From Amycolatopsis albispora (GTDB lineage: Bacteria > Actinomycetota > Actinomycetes > Mycobacteriales > Pseudonocardiaceae): 64,000 bases of DNA. The notes below the pieces were generated by a model. That model was not told the origin of the DNA and did no database searches. It saw only the letters and a list, made by a program, of their open reading frames with translations. Positions 1 through 8,131 of the stretch are shown piece after piece (position 1 is the first letter of the stretch; every line of letters starts with the position of its first letter). The stretch is from positions 3,968,001-4,032,000 of the forward strand of contig NZ_CP015163.1 of NCBI RefSeq assembly GCF_003312875.1. Reading direction: 5' to 3'. The position numbers and the translations under genes are program-made.

Positions 1-1206
1 CACGGTCTGGGCCACCACCACACCGAACACCATCGCGAGCGGCACCGTCCAGCCCGCGGTCACGTCGTGCAGGAAGCCGAACAGGAACGGGCCGATCGCG
101 GCGAGCAGGTAACCGAGGCCCTGCACCATGCCGGACAGCCGCGCGGTCTCGTCACCGGCGCGGGCCCGCAGCGCGATCACCATCACCGCCATGGAGAACA
201 CGCTCATCCCGATGCCGGTGAGGATCGCCCACAGCAGCGGAGCCGCCGACGGCGCCAGGATCAGCCCGCCGAGCCCGGCCATGGAGAACACGCCGAGCGC
301 GACGATCCACCAGGTCTGGTTGCGCTGCCGCGCGGCGAGTGCGGGCACGGTCAGGCTGATCGGCACCGCGAGCAGCGACATCAGCCCGACCACCAGCCCG
401 GCGTCACCGCGGCTCAGCCCGGCGTCCATCAGCACCTGCGGGAACCAGCCCATCACCACGTAGGCCAGGAACGACTGCAGCCCGAAGAACAGCGTGACGA
501 TCCAGGCGAGCGGGCTGCGCAGCAGCGATCGCCGCGGTTCGCTCTGCGTCCCGGTGTGCTCGGTCGTCCGCGCGCCACCGCGGATGGCGATCTTCCAGAC
601 CACCAGCGCGAGGAAGGCGAGCAGGGCCCACGCGGCCAGCGCCGGGCGCCAGCCGTCGAGCAGCGAGTCGAGCGTGGGCGAAAGCGCGGAGCCGGAGGCC
701 CCGCCGAGGTTCAGCGCGGCCGTGTAGATCCCGGTCATCAGGCCGACCCGAGCCGGGAACGAATCCTTGACCACCACCGGGACCAGCACGTTCGCCAGCG
801 CGATCCCGGCGCTGGAGACGAGCGTGCCGCCGAGCACCACCAGCGGTCCGTCGAGCACGCGCACGATCAGCCCGATGCCGAGAATGCCGAGCGCCAGCGC
901 GACCGCGCTGCCCATGCCGACCTTGCGCGCCAGACGAGGTGCGGCGAGTCCGGCGACAGCGAAGCACAACCCTGGCAAAGTGGTGAGCAGTCCGGCCCAG
1001 GTGCCGGAGGCGCCGAGGGAAATCCTGGCCTCGTCGAGCAGCGGGCCCACACTGGTGATCGCGGGCCGCAGGTTCAACGCGGCGAGCACCACGGCCAGTG
1101 CGATCAGCGTGCCACCGGCGACGGCGAGATTCCGTGACCGGCGGACGGGTTCGATCGCGCCGGCCAGGGCACGTTGCTTGATCGAGACCTCGGATTCGAC
1201 GGACAC
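1..1206 (-). CDS. MFS transporter, CynX/NimT type (3' end beyond window)
   Basis: A 402-codon frame without a stop runs off the left edge, so the C-terminus is missing. It starts at a GTG and opens with a basic stretch (SRNLAVAG) followed by repeated hydrophobic segments typical of a 12-helix major facilitator. The segment LNLRPAITSVGPLL near residue 45 resembles the first helix of the cyanate / 2-nitroimidazole transporter family (CynX/NimT). The substrate cannot be read from sequence. It is transcribed divergently from the GntR regulator gene with about 75 bp between them, so that regulator is the obvious candidate controller. Family call fairly sure, substrate unknown. Confidence 0.82.
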   Translation of the reverse strand, partial: MSVESEVSIKQRALAGAIEPVRRSRNLAVAGGTLIALAVVLAALNLRPAITSVGPLLDEARISLGASGTWAGLLTTLPGLCFAVAGLAAPRLARKVGMGSAVALALGILGIGLIVRVLDGPLVVLGGTLVSSAGIALANVLVPVVVKDSFPARVGLMTGIYTAALNLGGASGSALSPTLDSLLDGWRPALAAWALLAFLALVVWKIAIRGGARTTEHTGTQSEPRRSLLRSPLAWIVTLFFGLQSFLAYVVMGWFPQVLMDAGLSRGDAGLVVGLMSLLAVPISLTVPALAARQRNQTWWIVALGVFSMAGLGGLILAPSAAPLLWAILTGIGMSVFSMAVMVIALRARAGDETARLSGMVQGLGYLLAAIGPFLFGFLHDVTAGWTVPLAMVFGVVVAQTV

Positions 1207-1225
1207 GGGGCTAGTATGGCAGACG

Positions 1226-1244
1226 TAGGATGATTGGTTGAACC
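1226..1244 (+). promoter_or_regulatory. candidate -10 box and GntR half-palindrome
   Basis: Between the divergent transporter and GntR genes there is a TAGGAT hexamer (1226-1231), followed by a 9-bp dyad GGTT-G-AACC (1236-1244). FadR-type GntR proteins usually bind short dyads of the TGGT-N-ACCA kind, so this may be the autoregulatory operator. No clear -35 box was found, so this is weak. Confidence 0.25.
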
Positions 1245-1280
1245 CCGAAAGCGCCCGGAACACGCGAAAGGAATGTCACA

Positions 1281-1937
1281 GTGCCGTTGGCCACCACCCG
1301 CCGGACGGGGCTCGTCGACCAGGTGATCGGGCAGCTTCGTGAAGCCGTGACCGCGGGCGAATGGCCGGTGGGCGAGCGGATTCCGCCGGAGAGCGAGCTG
1401 GTGGCAGCGCTCGGTGTCGGCCGCAACACGGTGCGTGAGGCCGTTCGGGCGTTGTCCCACAGCGGTTTGCTGGAAGTGCGGCAGGGCGACGGCACCTACG
1501 TCCGCGCCACCAGCGAGGTTTCCGGGGCGGTCCGCCGGTTGTGCGGGTCCGAACTCCGCGAGGTGCTGCAGGTCCGGCGCACGCTCGAAGTCGAAGGCGC
1601 GCGGCTGGCCGCCACCGAGCGCACGGAAGCCGAACTGGCCAACCTCACCGAACTGCTCCGCGTGCGCGACGCGGCGCTGGCGGACAAGCAGTTCAGCGAG
1701 TTCGTCCGGACGGACGCCAGCTTCCACCTCGCCGTTGTCCAATGTGGACACAACAACCTGCTGACCGAGCTGTACCGCGGGCTGAGCGAAGTGGTCACCG
1801 CTTCGGTCGAGGCGACCAAGCACGCGGACAACGTCTCGCACACCGGCCTGCTGGAAGCCATCGCCGCCGGTGACCCCGAGCGCGCCGTCGCCGAAGCCAG
1901 CGGCTTCCTCGACGACCTGCTCAGGGGGATCGAGTAG
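1281..1937 (+). CDS. GntR family transcriptional regulator, FadR subfamily
   Basis: The 218-residue protein has an N-terminal winged helix (about residues 11-75, with ESELVAALGVGRNTVREAVR as recognition region and GDGTYV as wing) and a C-terminal all-helical FCD ligand domain (about 95-210, with DASFHLAVV and the later His residues that often bind metal in this fold). The GTG start at 1281 is chosen because AAAGGA lies about 10 bases upstream. Its last 17 bases overlap the end of the converging HxlR gene. It probably represses the divergent MFS exporter in response to a small carboxylate (inference). Confidence 0.9.
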   Translation: MPLATTRRTGLVDQVIGQLREAVTAGEWPVGERIPPESELVAALGVGRNTVREAVRALSHSGLLEVRQGDGTYVRATSEVSGAVRRLCGSELREVLQVRRTLEVEGARLAATERTEAELANLTELLRVRDAALADKQFSEFVRTDASFHLAVVQCGHNNLLTELYRGLSEVVTASVEATKHADNVSHTGLLEAIAAGDPERAVAEASGFLDDLLRGIE

Positions 1938-2298
1938 GCGCCTCCGGCAGCCGCCGGGTGATCCGGCCGAGCAGTTCCTCCAGCGGTTCGCCGACCTCGC
2001 GGCCGAACTCGGTCAGCCCGTAGGTGACCTGGGGCGGCGTGGTCGGCTCGACCTCGCGCCAGACCAGGCCGTCGCCGACCAGCGCGCGCAGGGTCTGGGC
2101 GAGCATCTTCTCGCTGATGCCCTGAATGCTCTCGCGCAGTTCGTAGAAGCGGAGTTCGCCGCGCCCCAGGGCGATCAGCACCCAGACGCCCCATCGGCTG
2201 GTCACGTGGTTGACCACGTCGCGGGCGGCGCAGTCGGTGTGAAACACCTCATACCGCCGCTCCGGGTCGACCGGGACCACCTGCGAGCCTCCTGCCAT
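1921..2298 (-). CDS. HxlR family transcriptional regulator
   Basis: A 125-residue winged-helix protein. The conserved HxlR layout is visible: a cysteine at residue 23 (TDCAARDVV), SRWGVWVLIAL as the first helix, FYELRESIQGISEKMLAQTL as the DNA-reading region, and the wing ending in YGLTEFG. The single N-terminal cysteine is the residue used for redox or electrophile sensing in relatives such as YodB and QorR (established for those). It is divergent from an NmrA-type oxidoreductase gene and separated from it by a likely operator, so it probably represses that gene and responds to quinone or electrophile stress. Confidence 0.9.
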   Translation of the reverse strand: MAGGSQVVPVDPERRYEVFHTDCAARDVVNHVTSRWGVWVLIALGRGELRFYELRESIQGISEKMLAQTLRALVGDGLVWREVEPTTPPQVTYGLTEFGREVGEPLEELLGRITRRLPEAPTRSP

Positions 2299-2324
2299 GT
2301 CCTGAGCTTACCTCCGGGTATGTC

Positions 2325-2339
2325 CTTACCAAAAGTTAG
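2325..2339. promoter_or_regulatory. putative HxlR operator
   Basis: CTTAC-CAAAA-GTTAG forms a near-perfect dyad (4 of 5 paired positions) in the 93-bp gap between hxlR and the oxidoreductase gene. HxlR-family operators commonly have a TTAC-N5-GTAA form, so the site fits. A second, overlapping-scale dyad TACC-TCCG-GGTA lies at 2309-2320 and may be part of the same control region. Confidence 0.55.
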
Positions 2340-2391
2340 CCCGGCTCCTAGCGTCCAGCACACAGTGGAAATCACGGACGAGGAGCTGAGC

Positions 2392-3231
2392 ATGATCGTG
2401 GTGACCGGGGCGACCGGAAACATCGGACGGCCGTTGACGCGGGCGCTGGCCGAGGCGGGCGAGCAGGTGACGGCGGTTTCGCGGCACGCGGCGGCGGTGC
2501 CGGACGGCGTGCGGCACGTGGTGGCCGATCTGGCCGGGCCGGACGGCCTGGCGCCCGCGCTGGCCGGGGCGAAGGCGTTGTTCCTGCTGCTGTCCGGTGA
2601 CCTGCACGCCGTTGGCGCGAATCCGGCCGGCCTCATCGAGCAGGCGGCAGCCGCCGGTGTCCGCCGTGTTGTCCTGCTCTCCACGCAGGGTGTGGTGACC
2701 AGACCACACGGCCGGACGCGGATCGCGATGCGCGCGCTGGAGGACGGACTGCGGGAATCCGGGCTGGACTGGGCCATCCTGCGGCCGGGCGGGTTCGCCT
2801 CGAACGCGTTGTGGTGGGCCGAATCCGTTCGCACGCGGCAGGTCGTCGCCGCGCCCTACGGTGACATCGGCACACCGATCATCGACCCGGCGGACATCGC
2901 CGAGGTCGCCGCGGCCTGCCTGCTGGACGACCGGCACCTCGGTGGCGCGTACGAGCTGACCGGCCCGGAGGTGATCACGCCGCGCCAGCAGACGGCAGCC
3001 ATCGCCGCGGCACTGGGCACGCCCGTGCGGTTCGACGAACTCACCCGGGAAGAGGCCAAGGCCGCCATGGTCCAGAGCATGCCGCCGGAACTGGCCGATG
3101 ACACCCTGGACATCCTCGGCTCCCCGAGCCCTGCCGAAGTCCGCGTCAGCCCGGACGTCCAGCGAGTGCTCGGCCGCGCCCCGCGCCCCTTCACCGACTG
3201 GGCCGACCGCCACATCGACGCCTTCCGCTGA
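2392..3231 (+). CDS. NmrA-like NAD(P)-binding oxidoreductase
   Basis: A 279-residue atypical short-chain dehydrogenase. The dinucleotide motif G6-ATG9-NIG12 is at the very N-terminus, and the protein lacks the Tyr-x3-Lys catalytic pair of classical SDRs, as in NmrA and quinone oxidoreductase-2 types. Signature pieces are VVLLSTQG near residue 93, WAILRPGGF near 128 and the late GAYELTGPE. The ATG at 2392 follows AGGAG at good spacing. A much longer upstream open frame overlaps hxlR and is not used. With hxlR it forms a stress-inducible pair like qorR-qor (inference). Confidence 0.9.
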   Translation: MIVVTGATGNIGRPLTRALAEAGEQVTAVSRHAAAVPDGVRHVVADLAGPDGLAPALAGAKALFLLLSGDLHAVGANPAGLIEQAAAAGVRRVVLLSTQGVVTRPHGRTRIAMRALEDGLRESGLDWAILRPGGFASNALWWAESVRTRQVVAAPYGDIGTPIIDPADIAEVAAACLLDDRHLGGAYELTGPEVITPRQQTAAIAAALGTPVRFDELTREEAKAAMVQSMPPELADDTLDILGSPSPAEVRVSPDVQRVLGRAPRPFTDWADRHIDAFR

Positions 3232-3239
3232 ACCGCGGG

Positions 3240-5021
3240 TCACCGCATCGGATCGCCGCCGGCCCCGGCGATCCGGTGCAGCCGCAACGCCAGCTGCAAC
3301 TCCAGCGCGCCCGCCGGTGACGACCAGTCCGGGCCGAGCAGTGCGGCGATCCGGTCCAGCCGCTGCGCCACCGTGTTCACGTGGACGTGCAGCGAATCCT
3401 TGGCCCGCGCGAGGTTTCCGCCCGCGGCGAAGTAGCACTCCAGCGTTTTCACCAGTTCCGTGCCCCGCCGGGCGTCGTAGTCGAGCACGGGCCCGAGCAC
3501 CGACCGCACAAAACCGGCGGTGTCGGCCCGATCTCCCAGCAGGACCCCGACAAAACCGAGTTCCGCCGCCGTGGCGCCGTCGCCTTCACGCCCGAGCGCG
3601 AGCATCGCGCGCAGGCAGCGCGCGGCTTCCGCGTGCGCGGCGGCCAGCCCGGCGGGACCGGCGGCCGGTCCGGCGGCGGCCACCGTCACCGGTCCACCGG
3701 CGGGCCCGGCCAGCATCGACGCCAGCTTGCCGGGATCGGCGGCGGCCTCCTTCGGCGGCACGAACGCGACCACCTGTTCCGCGTGCAACCCGGCCAGCGC
3801 CGCGTGCCCGGCGACCGCCGCCGCCAGCCTGCCGCGTGAACACGCGTCGGACTGCAATACCAGCACCACGTGCCCAGCCCCGAGATCCACCCCGACGCGC
3901 CTCGCCCGGTCGATCAACGCCTCCGGATCGCGGTCGGGCGCGGTGAGCAGATCGGCGACCAGCTCGCCCCGCACCCGGTCCTCGGCCTCCGCGGTGGACC
4001 GGCGCAACAGCAGCAGAAGCGCGGTCACCACGCTGGCCCGCTCGAACAACCGCCGGTCGGCGTCGGCCAGGTCCGCGCGCCCGGTGAGCGTGATGCTGCC
4101 GAGCAGCTCGGGACCGGCGAGCACGGCACAGGTCCACACGCCGTTCTCGGCCACCGCGCGCCCGCTCACCTGCGACGCGGCGACGGTGTCCGCGGACGGC
4201 GGCCCGGCTGGCGTGCCGGACCGGCCGAGTTCGGCACCCGTCGAGTCGTGCACGGTGATCCCGCCGTCCAGCACCCCGGCCACCGCTTCGGCGACCTCGC
4301 GCACCCCGCTGCCACCGAGCACCAGCGCGGTCAGCCGGTCGTGTGCCTCCTGCGCCCGCGCGATCGTCGCGTGGTGTTCCTGGATGGTCTCGATCAGCCG
4401 CGCGTTGTCGATCGCGATGGCGGCGTGGTCGGCCAGCGACGACAGCAGCGCCACCTCGGACGGCGAGAACCGCCGGGTGCGGCGGTCGGAGGCGTAGAGC
4501 ACGCCGATCACCTCGTCGCCGAGCGCCAGCGGCACGCCGATGATCGCGATCAGCCCTTCGTCACGCACCGCTTCGTCGATCGGCCCGGTGTGCCGGAACC
4601 GCGGATCGGTCGGGTAGTCGGCGGTGGCGTACGGCCGCGCGGTCTGCGCGACCAGCCCGCCGAGGCCCTCGCCCATGCCCAGCCGCAGCGCCTTGAACAA
4701 CGCCGAAGTGCAGCCGTCGGTCACCCTCATGTACGTGCCGCCGGTGCCGGGGCGGTTCATGCTCAGGTACGAAACGTCCGCCCGCAGCAGCATCCGCGCC
4801 CGGTGCACGATCGACTGGAGCACCGCGTCGGTGTCACGCAGCCGGGCGAGGTCGCTGGCGGTGTCGAACAACGCCGCCAGCTCAGCCTCGCGCCGGGTGT
4901 GCCCGGCGAGCGTGGCGTGGATCCGCAGGGCCGCCTCGGTGGCCCGCGGATCCGCGCCCGCCGCCGCCAGTTCCTGCGCGCTCGCCCCGGCGGCGATCAG
5001 GTCCAGCAGCTCCGCGCTCAT
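3240..5021 (-). CDS. GAF domain and PucR-type helix-turn-helix regulator
   Basis: A 593-residue sensor-regulator. A GAF domain lies at about residues 60-215 (GEGLGGLVAQTARPY, GVPLALGDEVIGVLY, SLADHAAIAIDNARL). A variable middle portion follows, and a C-terminal CdaR/PucR-type HTH_30 domain ends the protein (LECYFAAGGNLARAKDSLHV then VNTVAQRLDRI). Such proteins sense a small molecule through GAF and activate adjacent catabolic genes (established for the family). It is the last gene after the SDR and MHS transporter genes, only 4 bp from the transporter stop, so it very likely regulates that operon. Confidence 0.9.
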   Translation of the reverse strand: MSAELLDLIAAGASAQELAAAGADPRATEAALRIHATLAGHTRREAELAALFDTASDLARLRDTDAVLQSIVHRARMLLRADVSYLSMNRPGTGGTYMRVTDGCTSALFKALRLGMGEGLGGLVAQTARPYATADYPTDPRFRHTGPIDEAVRDEGLIAIIGVPLALGDEVIGVLYASDRRTRRFSPSEVALLSSLADHAAIAIDNARLIETIQEHHATIARAQEAHDRLTALVLGGSGVREVAEAVAGVLDGGITVHDSTGAELGRSGTPAGPPSADTVAASQVSGRAVAENGVWTCAVLAGPELLGSITLTGRADLADADRRLFERASVVTALLLLLRRSTAEAEDRVRGELVADLLTAPDRDPEALIDRARRVGVDLGAGHVVLVLQSDACSRGRLAAAVAGHAALAGLHAEQVVAFVPPKEAAADPGKLASMLAGPAGGPVTVAAAGPAAGPAGLAAAHAEAARCLRAMLALGREGDGATAAELGFVGVLLGDRADTAGFVRSVLGPVLDYDARRGTELVKTLECYFAAGGNLARAKDSLHVHVNTVAQRLDRIAALLGPDWSSPAGALELQLALRLHRIAGAGGDPMR

Positions 5022-5025
5022 CCGG

Positions 5026-6372
5026 TCATGGTGTCACCGGTGCGCGGTCCTCGCGTACCGGTCGCGCCGCCTCGTCGTCGCTCAGCGAGCTGCCCTTGGT
5101 CTCCTTGGCCAGGTAGACCGCGACGATGGTGAGCACGCAGGTGGCCGCGACGTAGATCGACACCGGCAGGCTGCCGCCGAAGTCACGCAGCATCGCGGTG
5201 GCGATCAGCGGGGCCAGGCCACCGGCCAGGATCGAGGCCAGCTGGTAGCCGATCGACGCACCCGAGTACCGGACCCGCGTGCCGAACAACTCGGAGAAGA
5301 ACGCCGCCTGCGGCCCGTACATCGCGCCGTGCAGCACCAGGCCGACGGTGGTCGCCAGCACCATCACGCCGAACGACTTGGTGTCCAGCATGGCGAAGAA
5401 GACGAACGACCAGACCAGCATCGCGCCCGCGCCGAACAGGTACACCGCGCGGCGGCCGAACCGGTCGGACAGCGCGCCCCACACCGGGATCGTGACGAAG
5501 TGCACCGCCGAGCCGATCAGCACCGCGTTCAGCCCGACGCCCTTCGGCATCTCCAGCCCGACGGTGATGTAGACCAGGATGAACGCGGTCAGGATGTAGT
5601 AGGAGACGTTCTCCGCGAAGCGCGCGCCCATCGCGATCAGCACCTCGCGCCAGCTGTGCTTGAGCACGGTCACGATCGGCGCCTTCTCCACCTTGCCGCC
5701 CGCCTTCTTCGCGGCCTCGACAAAAACCGGCGACTCCTCGACCGACAGCCGGATCCACAGCCCGATCGCCACCAGCAGGCCGGACAGCAGGAACGGGATC
5801 CGCCAGCCCCACGACTCGAACGCGGCGTCGGTCTGCACGGAAGCGAGAATCGCCAGCACGGCGGTGGCGAGCAGGTTGCCGCCGGGCGCGCCGGCCTGCG
5901 GCCAGGACGCCCAGAACCCGCGCCTGGCCGGGTCACCGTGCTCGGAGACGATCAGCACCGCCCCGCCCCACTCCCCGCCGAGCGCGAAGCCCTGCACCAG
6001 CCGCAGCACGGTGAGCAGGATCGGCGCGGCCACGCCGATGGTGGCGTAGGTGGGCAGCAGGCCCATCGCGAAGGTGGCGCCGCCCATCAGCAGCAGGCTC
6101 AGCACCAGCAGCTTCTTGCGGCCGATCTTGTCGCCGTAGTGGCCGAACACCAGCCCGCCCAGCGGCCGCGCGACAAAGCCGATGGCGTAGCTGCCCAGCG
6201 CGAACAGCGTGCCGGTCAGCGGGTCCGAGCCGGGGAAGAACAGCTTGTTGAACACCAGGGTCGCGGCCGAGGCGAAGAGGAAGAAGTCGTACCACTCGAT
6301 GGTCGTCCCGACCAGGCTGGCGCCGACGATCTTGACGATCTTGCGGCGCGGCGGGGACTCGGTTTCAGCCAT
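5026..6372 (-). CDS. MFS transporter, metabolite:H+ symporter (MHS) family
   Basis: The 448-residue protein begins with the MHS start pattern VGTTIEWYDFFLF and carries the loop 2-3 motif GHYGDKIGRKK. VLRLVQGFALGGEWGGA in helix 4 is also diagnostic of the MHS group (proline/betaine, citrate, shikimate and ketoglutarate carriers). About 12 hydrophobic segments are present. It sits between a 3-hydroxybutyrate dehydrogenase-like gene and a GAF-HTH regulator, so 3-hydroxybutyrate or another short hydroxy/keto acid is the likely cargo (inference). The ATG lies 36 bp after the SDR stop. Confidence 0.92.
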   Translation of the reverse strand: MAETESPPRRKIVKIVGASLVGTTIEWYDFFLFASAATLVFNKLFFPGSDPLTGTLFALGSYAIGFVARPLGGLVFGHYGDKIGRKKLLVLSLLLMGGATFAMGLLPTYATIGVAAPILLTVLRLVQGFALGGEWGGAVLIVSEHGDPARRGFWASWPQAGAPGGNLLATAVLAILASVQTDAAFESWGWRIPFLLSGLLVAIGLWIRLSVEESPVFVEAAKKAGGKVEKAPIVTVLKHSWREVLIAMGARFAENVSYYILTAFILVYITVGLEMPKGVGLNAVLIGSAVHFVTIPVWGALSDRFGRRAVYLFGAGAMLVWSFVFFAMLDTKSFGVMVLATTVGLVLHGAMYGPQAAFFSELFGTRVRYSGASIGYQLASILAGGLAPLIATAMLRDFGGSLPVSIYVAATCVLTIVAVYLAKETKGSSLSDDEAARPVREDRAPVTP

Positions 6373-6408
6373 GGAAAATCACCACTTCTTTGTGGGGGAA
6401 CGGGACGG

Positions 6409-7161
6409 TTAAGCGGCGGTCCAGCCGCCGTCGAGCGGAACGGAGGCACCGGTGAGGTACCCGGCCGCGTCACCGCACAGCCAGGTCACCACCGCGGCGA
6501 CCTCCTCGGGTTCGATCAGCCGCTTGATCGCGGTACGGCGGAGGAACACCTCGTCGAGCACCTCGCCCTCGCCGATGCCGTGCCGCTCGGCCTGCGCGCG
6601 CACCTGGCCCTCGACCAGTGCCGTGCGCACGTAACCCGGGTTGACGCAGTTGCTGGTCACGCCGTGCTCGGCGCCTTCGAGCGCGGCGACCTTGCTCAGC
6701 CCTTCGAGCGCGTGCTTGGCCGACACGTAGGCGGCCTTGCCCGCGCTCGCCCGGAGACCGTGCACGCTGGAGACGGCGACCAGGCGGCCCCAGCCTCGGC
6801 GGTACATCGCGGGCAGGCAGTGGCGCATCAGCCGGAACGGGACGCCCACCATGAGCTCGTGCATCGCGGCGAACCGCTCCGGCGGGAACTCGTGGATCGG
6901 CGCAACGTGCTGCACTCCCGCGTTGTTGACCAGGATGTCGACGTCGTCGGGCAGCGCCTCGACCGCACCGGGCGCGGTGAGGTCGGTGACGTGCGCGATG
7001 GCGCCGGTCTCGGCGGCCACCTCGGCGGCCTGGTCCGCGTGGCGGTCGGCGAAGTGCACCTTGGCCCCGGCCGCGGTCAGCGCGGCCACGCAGGCCCGGC
7101 CGATGCCCGCCGCGCCCCCGGTGACCAGCGCGGTGCGGCCGCGCAGCGTGGGCTCGTTCAT
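6409..7161 (-). CDS. 3-hydroxybutyrate dehydrogenase-like SDR
   Basis: A classical 250-residue short-chain dehydrogenase. The cofactor motif is T14-G-G-AAG-I-G21, the NNAG motif is at residues 79-82, and the catalytic set is Ser131/132 with Tyr145-x3-Lys149. The stretch QHVAPIHEFP after NNAG, HGLRASAGKAAYVSAKHALE around the catalytic Tyr, and the C-terminal Q-R-x-A-like region resemble D-3-hydroxybutyrate dehydrogenases, which oxidise (R)-3-hydroxybutyrate to acetoacetate with NAD. It is the first gene of an operon with an MHS carrier and a GAF-HTH regulator, consistent with growth on hydroxybutyrate. The exact substrate is inferred. Confidence 0.85.
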   Translation of the reverse strand: MNEPTLRGRTALVTGGAAGIGRACVAALTAAGAKVHFADRHADQAAEVAAETGAIAHVTDLTAPGAVEALPDDVDILVNNAGVQHVAPIHEFPPERFAAMHELMVGVPFRLMRHCLPAMYRRGWGRLVAVSSVHGLRASAGKAAYVSAKHALEGLSKVAALEGAEHGVTSNCVNPGYVRTALVEGQVRAQAERHGIGEGEVLDEVFLRRTAIKRLIEPEEVAAVVTWLCGDAAGYLTGASVPLDGGWTAA

Positions 7162-7256
7162 GGCACGGAACGCTACGAGGCGGCCGTGGCCCTGACCATG
7201 TGTGCGACGGCCACAGCGGACCGGGGTTTCATGGGGCTACCCCACAGGTAGGCCCA

Positions 7257-8114
7257 CTACGGCAGGGTCAGGATCTCCGCGCCGGTCTCGGTCACCACGA
7301 TGGTGTGCTCGAACTGGGCGGTCCACTTCTTGTCCTTGGTGGTGACCGTCCAGTCGTCGTCCCAGATGTCGTACTCGATGGTGCCCAGCGTGATCATCGG
7401 CTCGATGGTGAAGGTCATGCCCTGCAGGATCTCCGTGGTGACCGAGGGCTCCTCGTAGTGCAGCACCGTCGGCGCGGTGTGGAACGCCGGGCCGACGCCG
7501 TGGCCGGTGAAGTCCCGCACCACGCCGTAGCCGAACCGCTTCGCGTACGACTCGATCACCCGGCCGATCACGTTCAGCTGCCGCCCCGGCCGCACCGCCT
7601 TGATCGCGCGCATGGTCGCCTCGTGCGTCCGCTCCACCAGCAGCCGCGCCTCCTCCGAGACGTCGCCGGCCAGGAAGGTCGCGTTGGTGTCGCCGTGCAC
7701 GTCCCCGATGTACGCGGTCACGTCGATGTTGCAGATGTCCCCGTCCTCGATCACCGTCGAGTCGGGGATGCCGTGGCAGATCACCTCGTTCAGCGAGGTG
7801 CAGCACGACTTCGGGAAGTTCCGGTAACCCAGGGTGGACGGGTAGGCGTGGTGGTCGAGCAGGAACTCGTGCACCACCTTGTCCACGTCGTCGGTGGTGG
7901 CGCCCGGCTTGACCGCCTTGCCGCCCTCCTGCAGCGCCTGCGCGGCGATCCGGCTGGCCACGCGCATGGCCTCGATCACCTCGGGGGTGCGGACCCCGTT
8001 CCCGGTGTCGCGCTTGGGGGCCGGCCGGTCCACGTACTCGGGACGCTTGATGGACGCGGGAACGGCACGGCGCGGCGACTGCACACCGGGCTTCAGAGGG
8101 GCACGCTGGGACAT
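7257..8114 (-). CDS. map: type I methionine aminopeptidase
   Basis: A 285-residue M24 metallopeptidase that removes the initiator Met from nascent proteins. Metal ligands are visible as D131, D142, H205 (TGHGVG), E238 and E269, with the substrate-binding H114 before them. The first 40 residues are a Pro-rich basic extension ([18 protein letters not shown]) like that of the MetAP1c form of Mycobacterium (Rv2861c), which contacts the ribosome or SH3-like partners. It is downstream of the PBP lipoprotein gene by 17 bp. A short TGGGG-CTA-CCCCA hairpin just after it (7232-7244) could help end transcription. Confidence 0.96.
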   Translation of the reverse strand: MSQRAPLKPGVQSPRRAVPASIKRPEYVDRPAPKRDTGNGVRTPEVIEAMRVASRIAAQALQEGGKAVKPGATTDDVDKVVHEFLLDHHAYPSTLGYRNFPKSCCTSLNEVICHGIPDSTVIEDGDICNIDVTAYIGDVHGDTNATFLAGDVSEEARLLVERTHEATMRAIKAVRPGRQLNVIGRVIESYAKRFGYGVVRDFTGHGVGPAFHTAPTVLHYEEPSVTTEILQGMTFTIEPMITLGTIEYDIWDDDWTVTTKDKKWTAQFEHTIVVTETGAEILTLP

Positions 8115-8131
8115 GCCCCCAGCCTACGACT

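Noticed and set aside
4624..7251. Plus-strand 875-codon frame across the regulator, transporter and SDR genes
   Set aside because: Antisense to three clear family members; no start signal or similarity.
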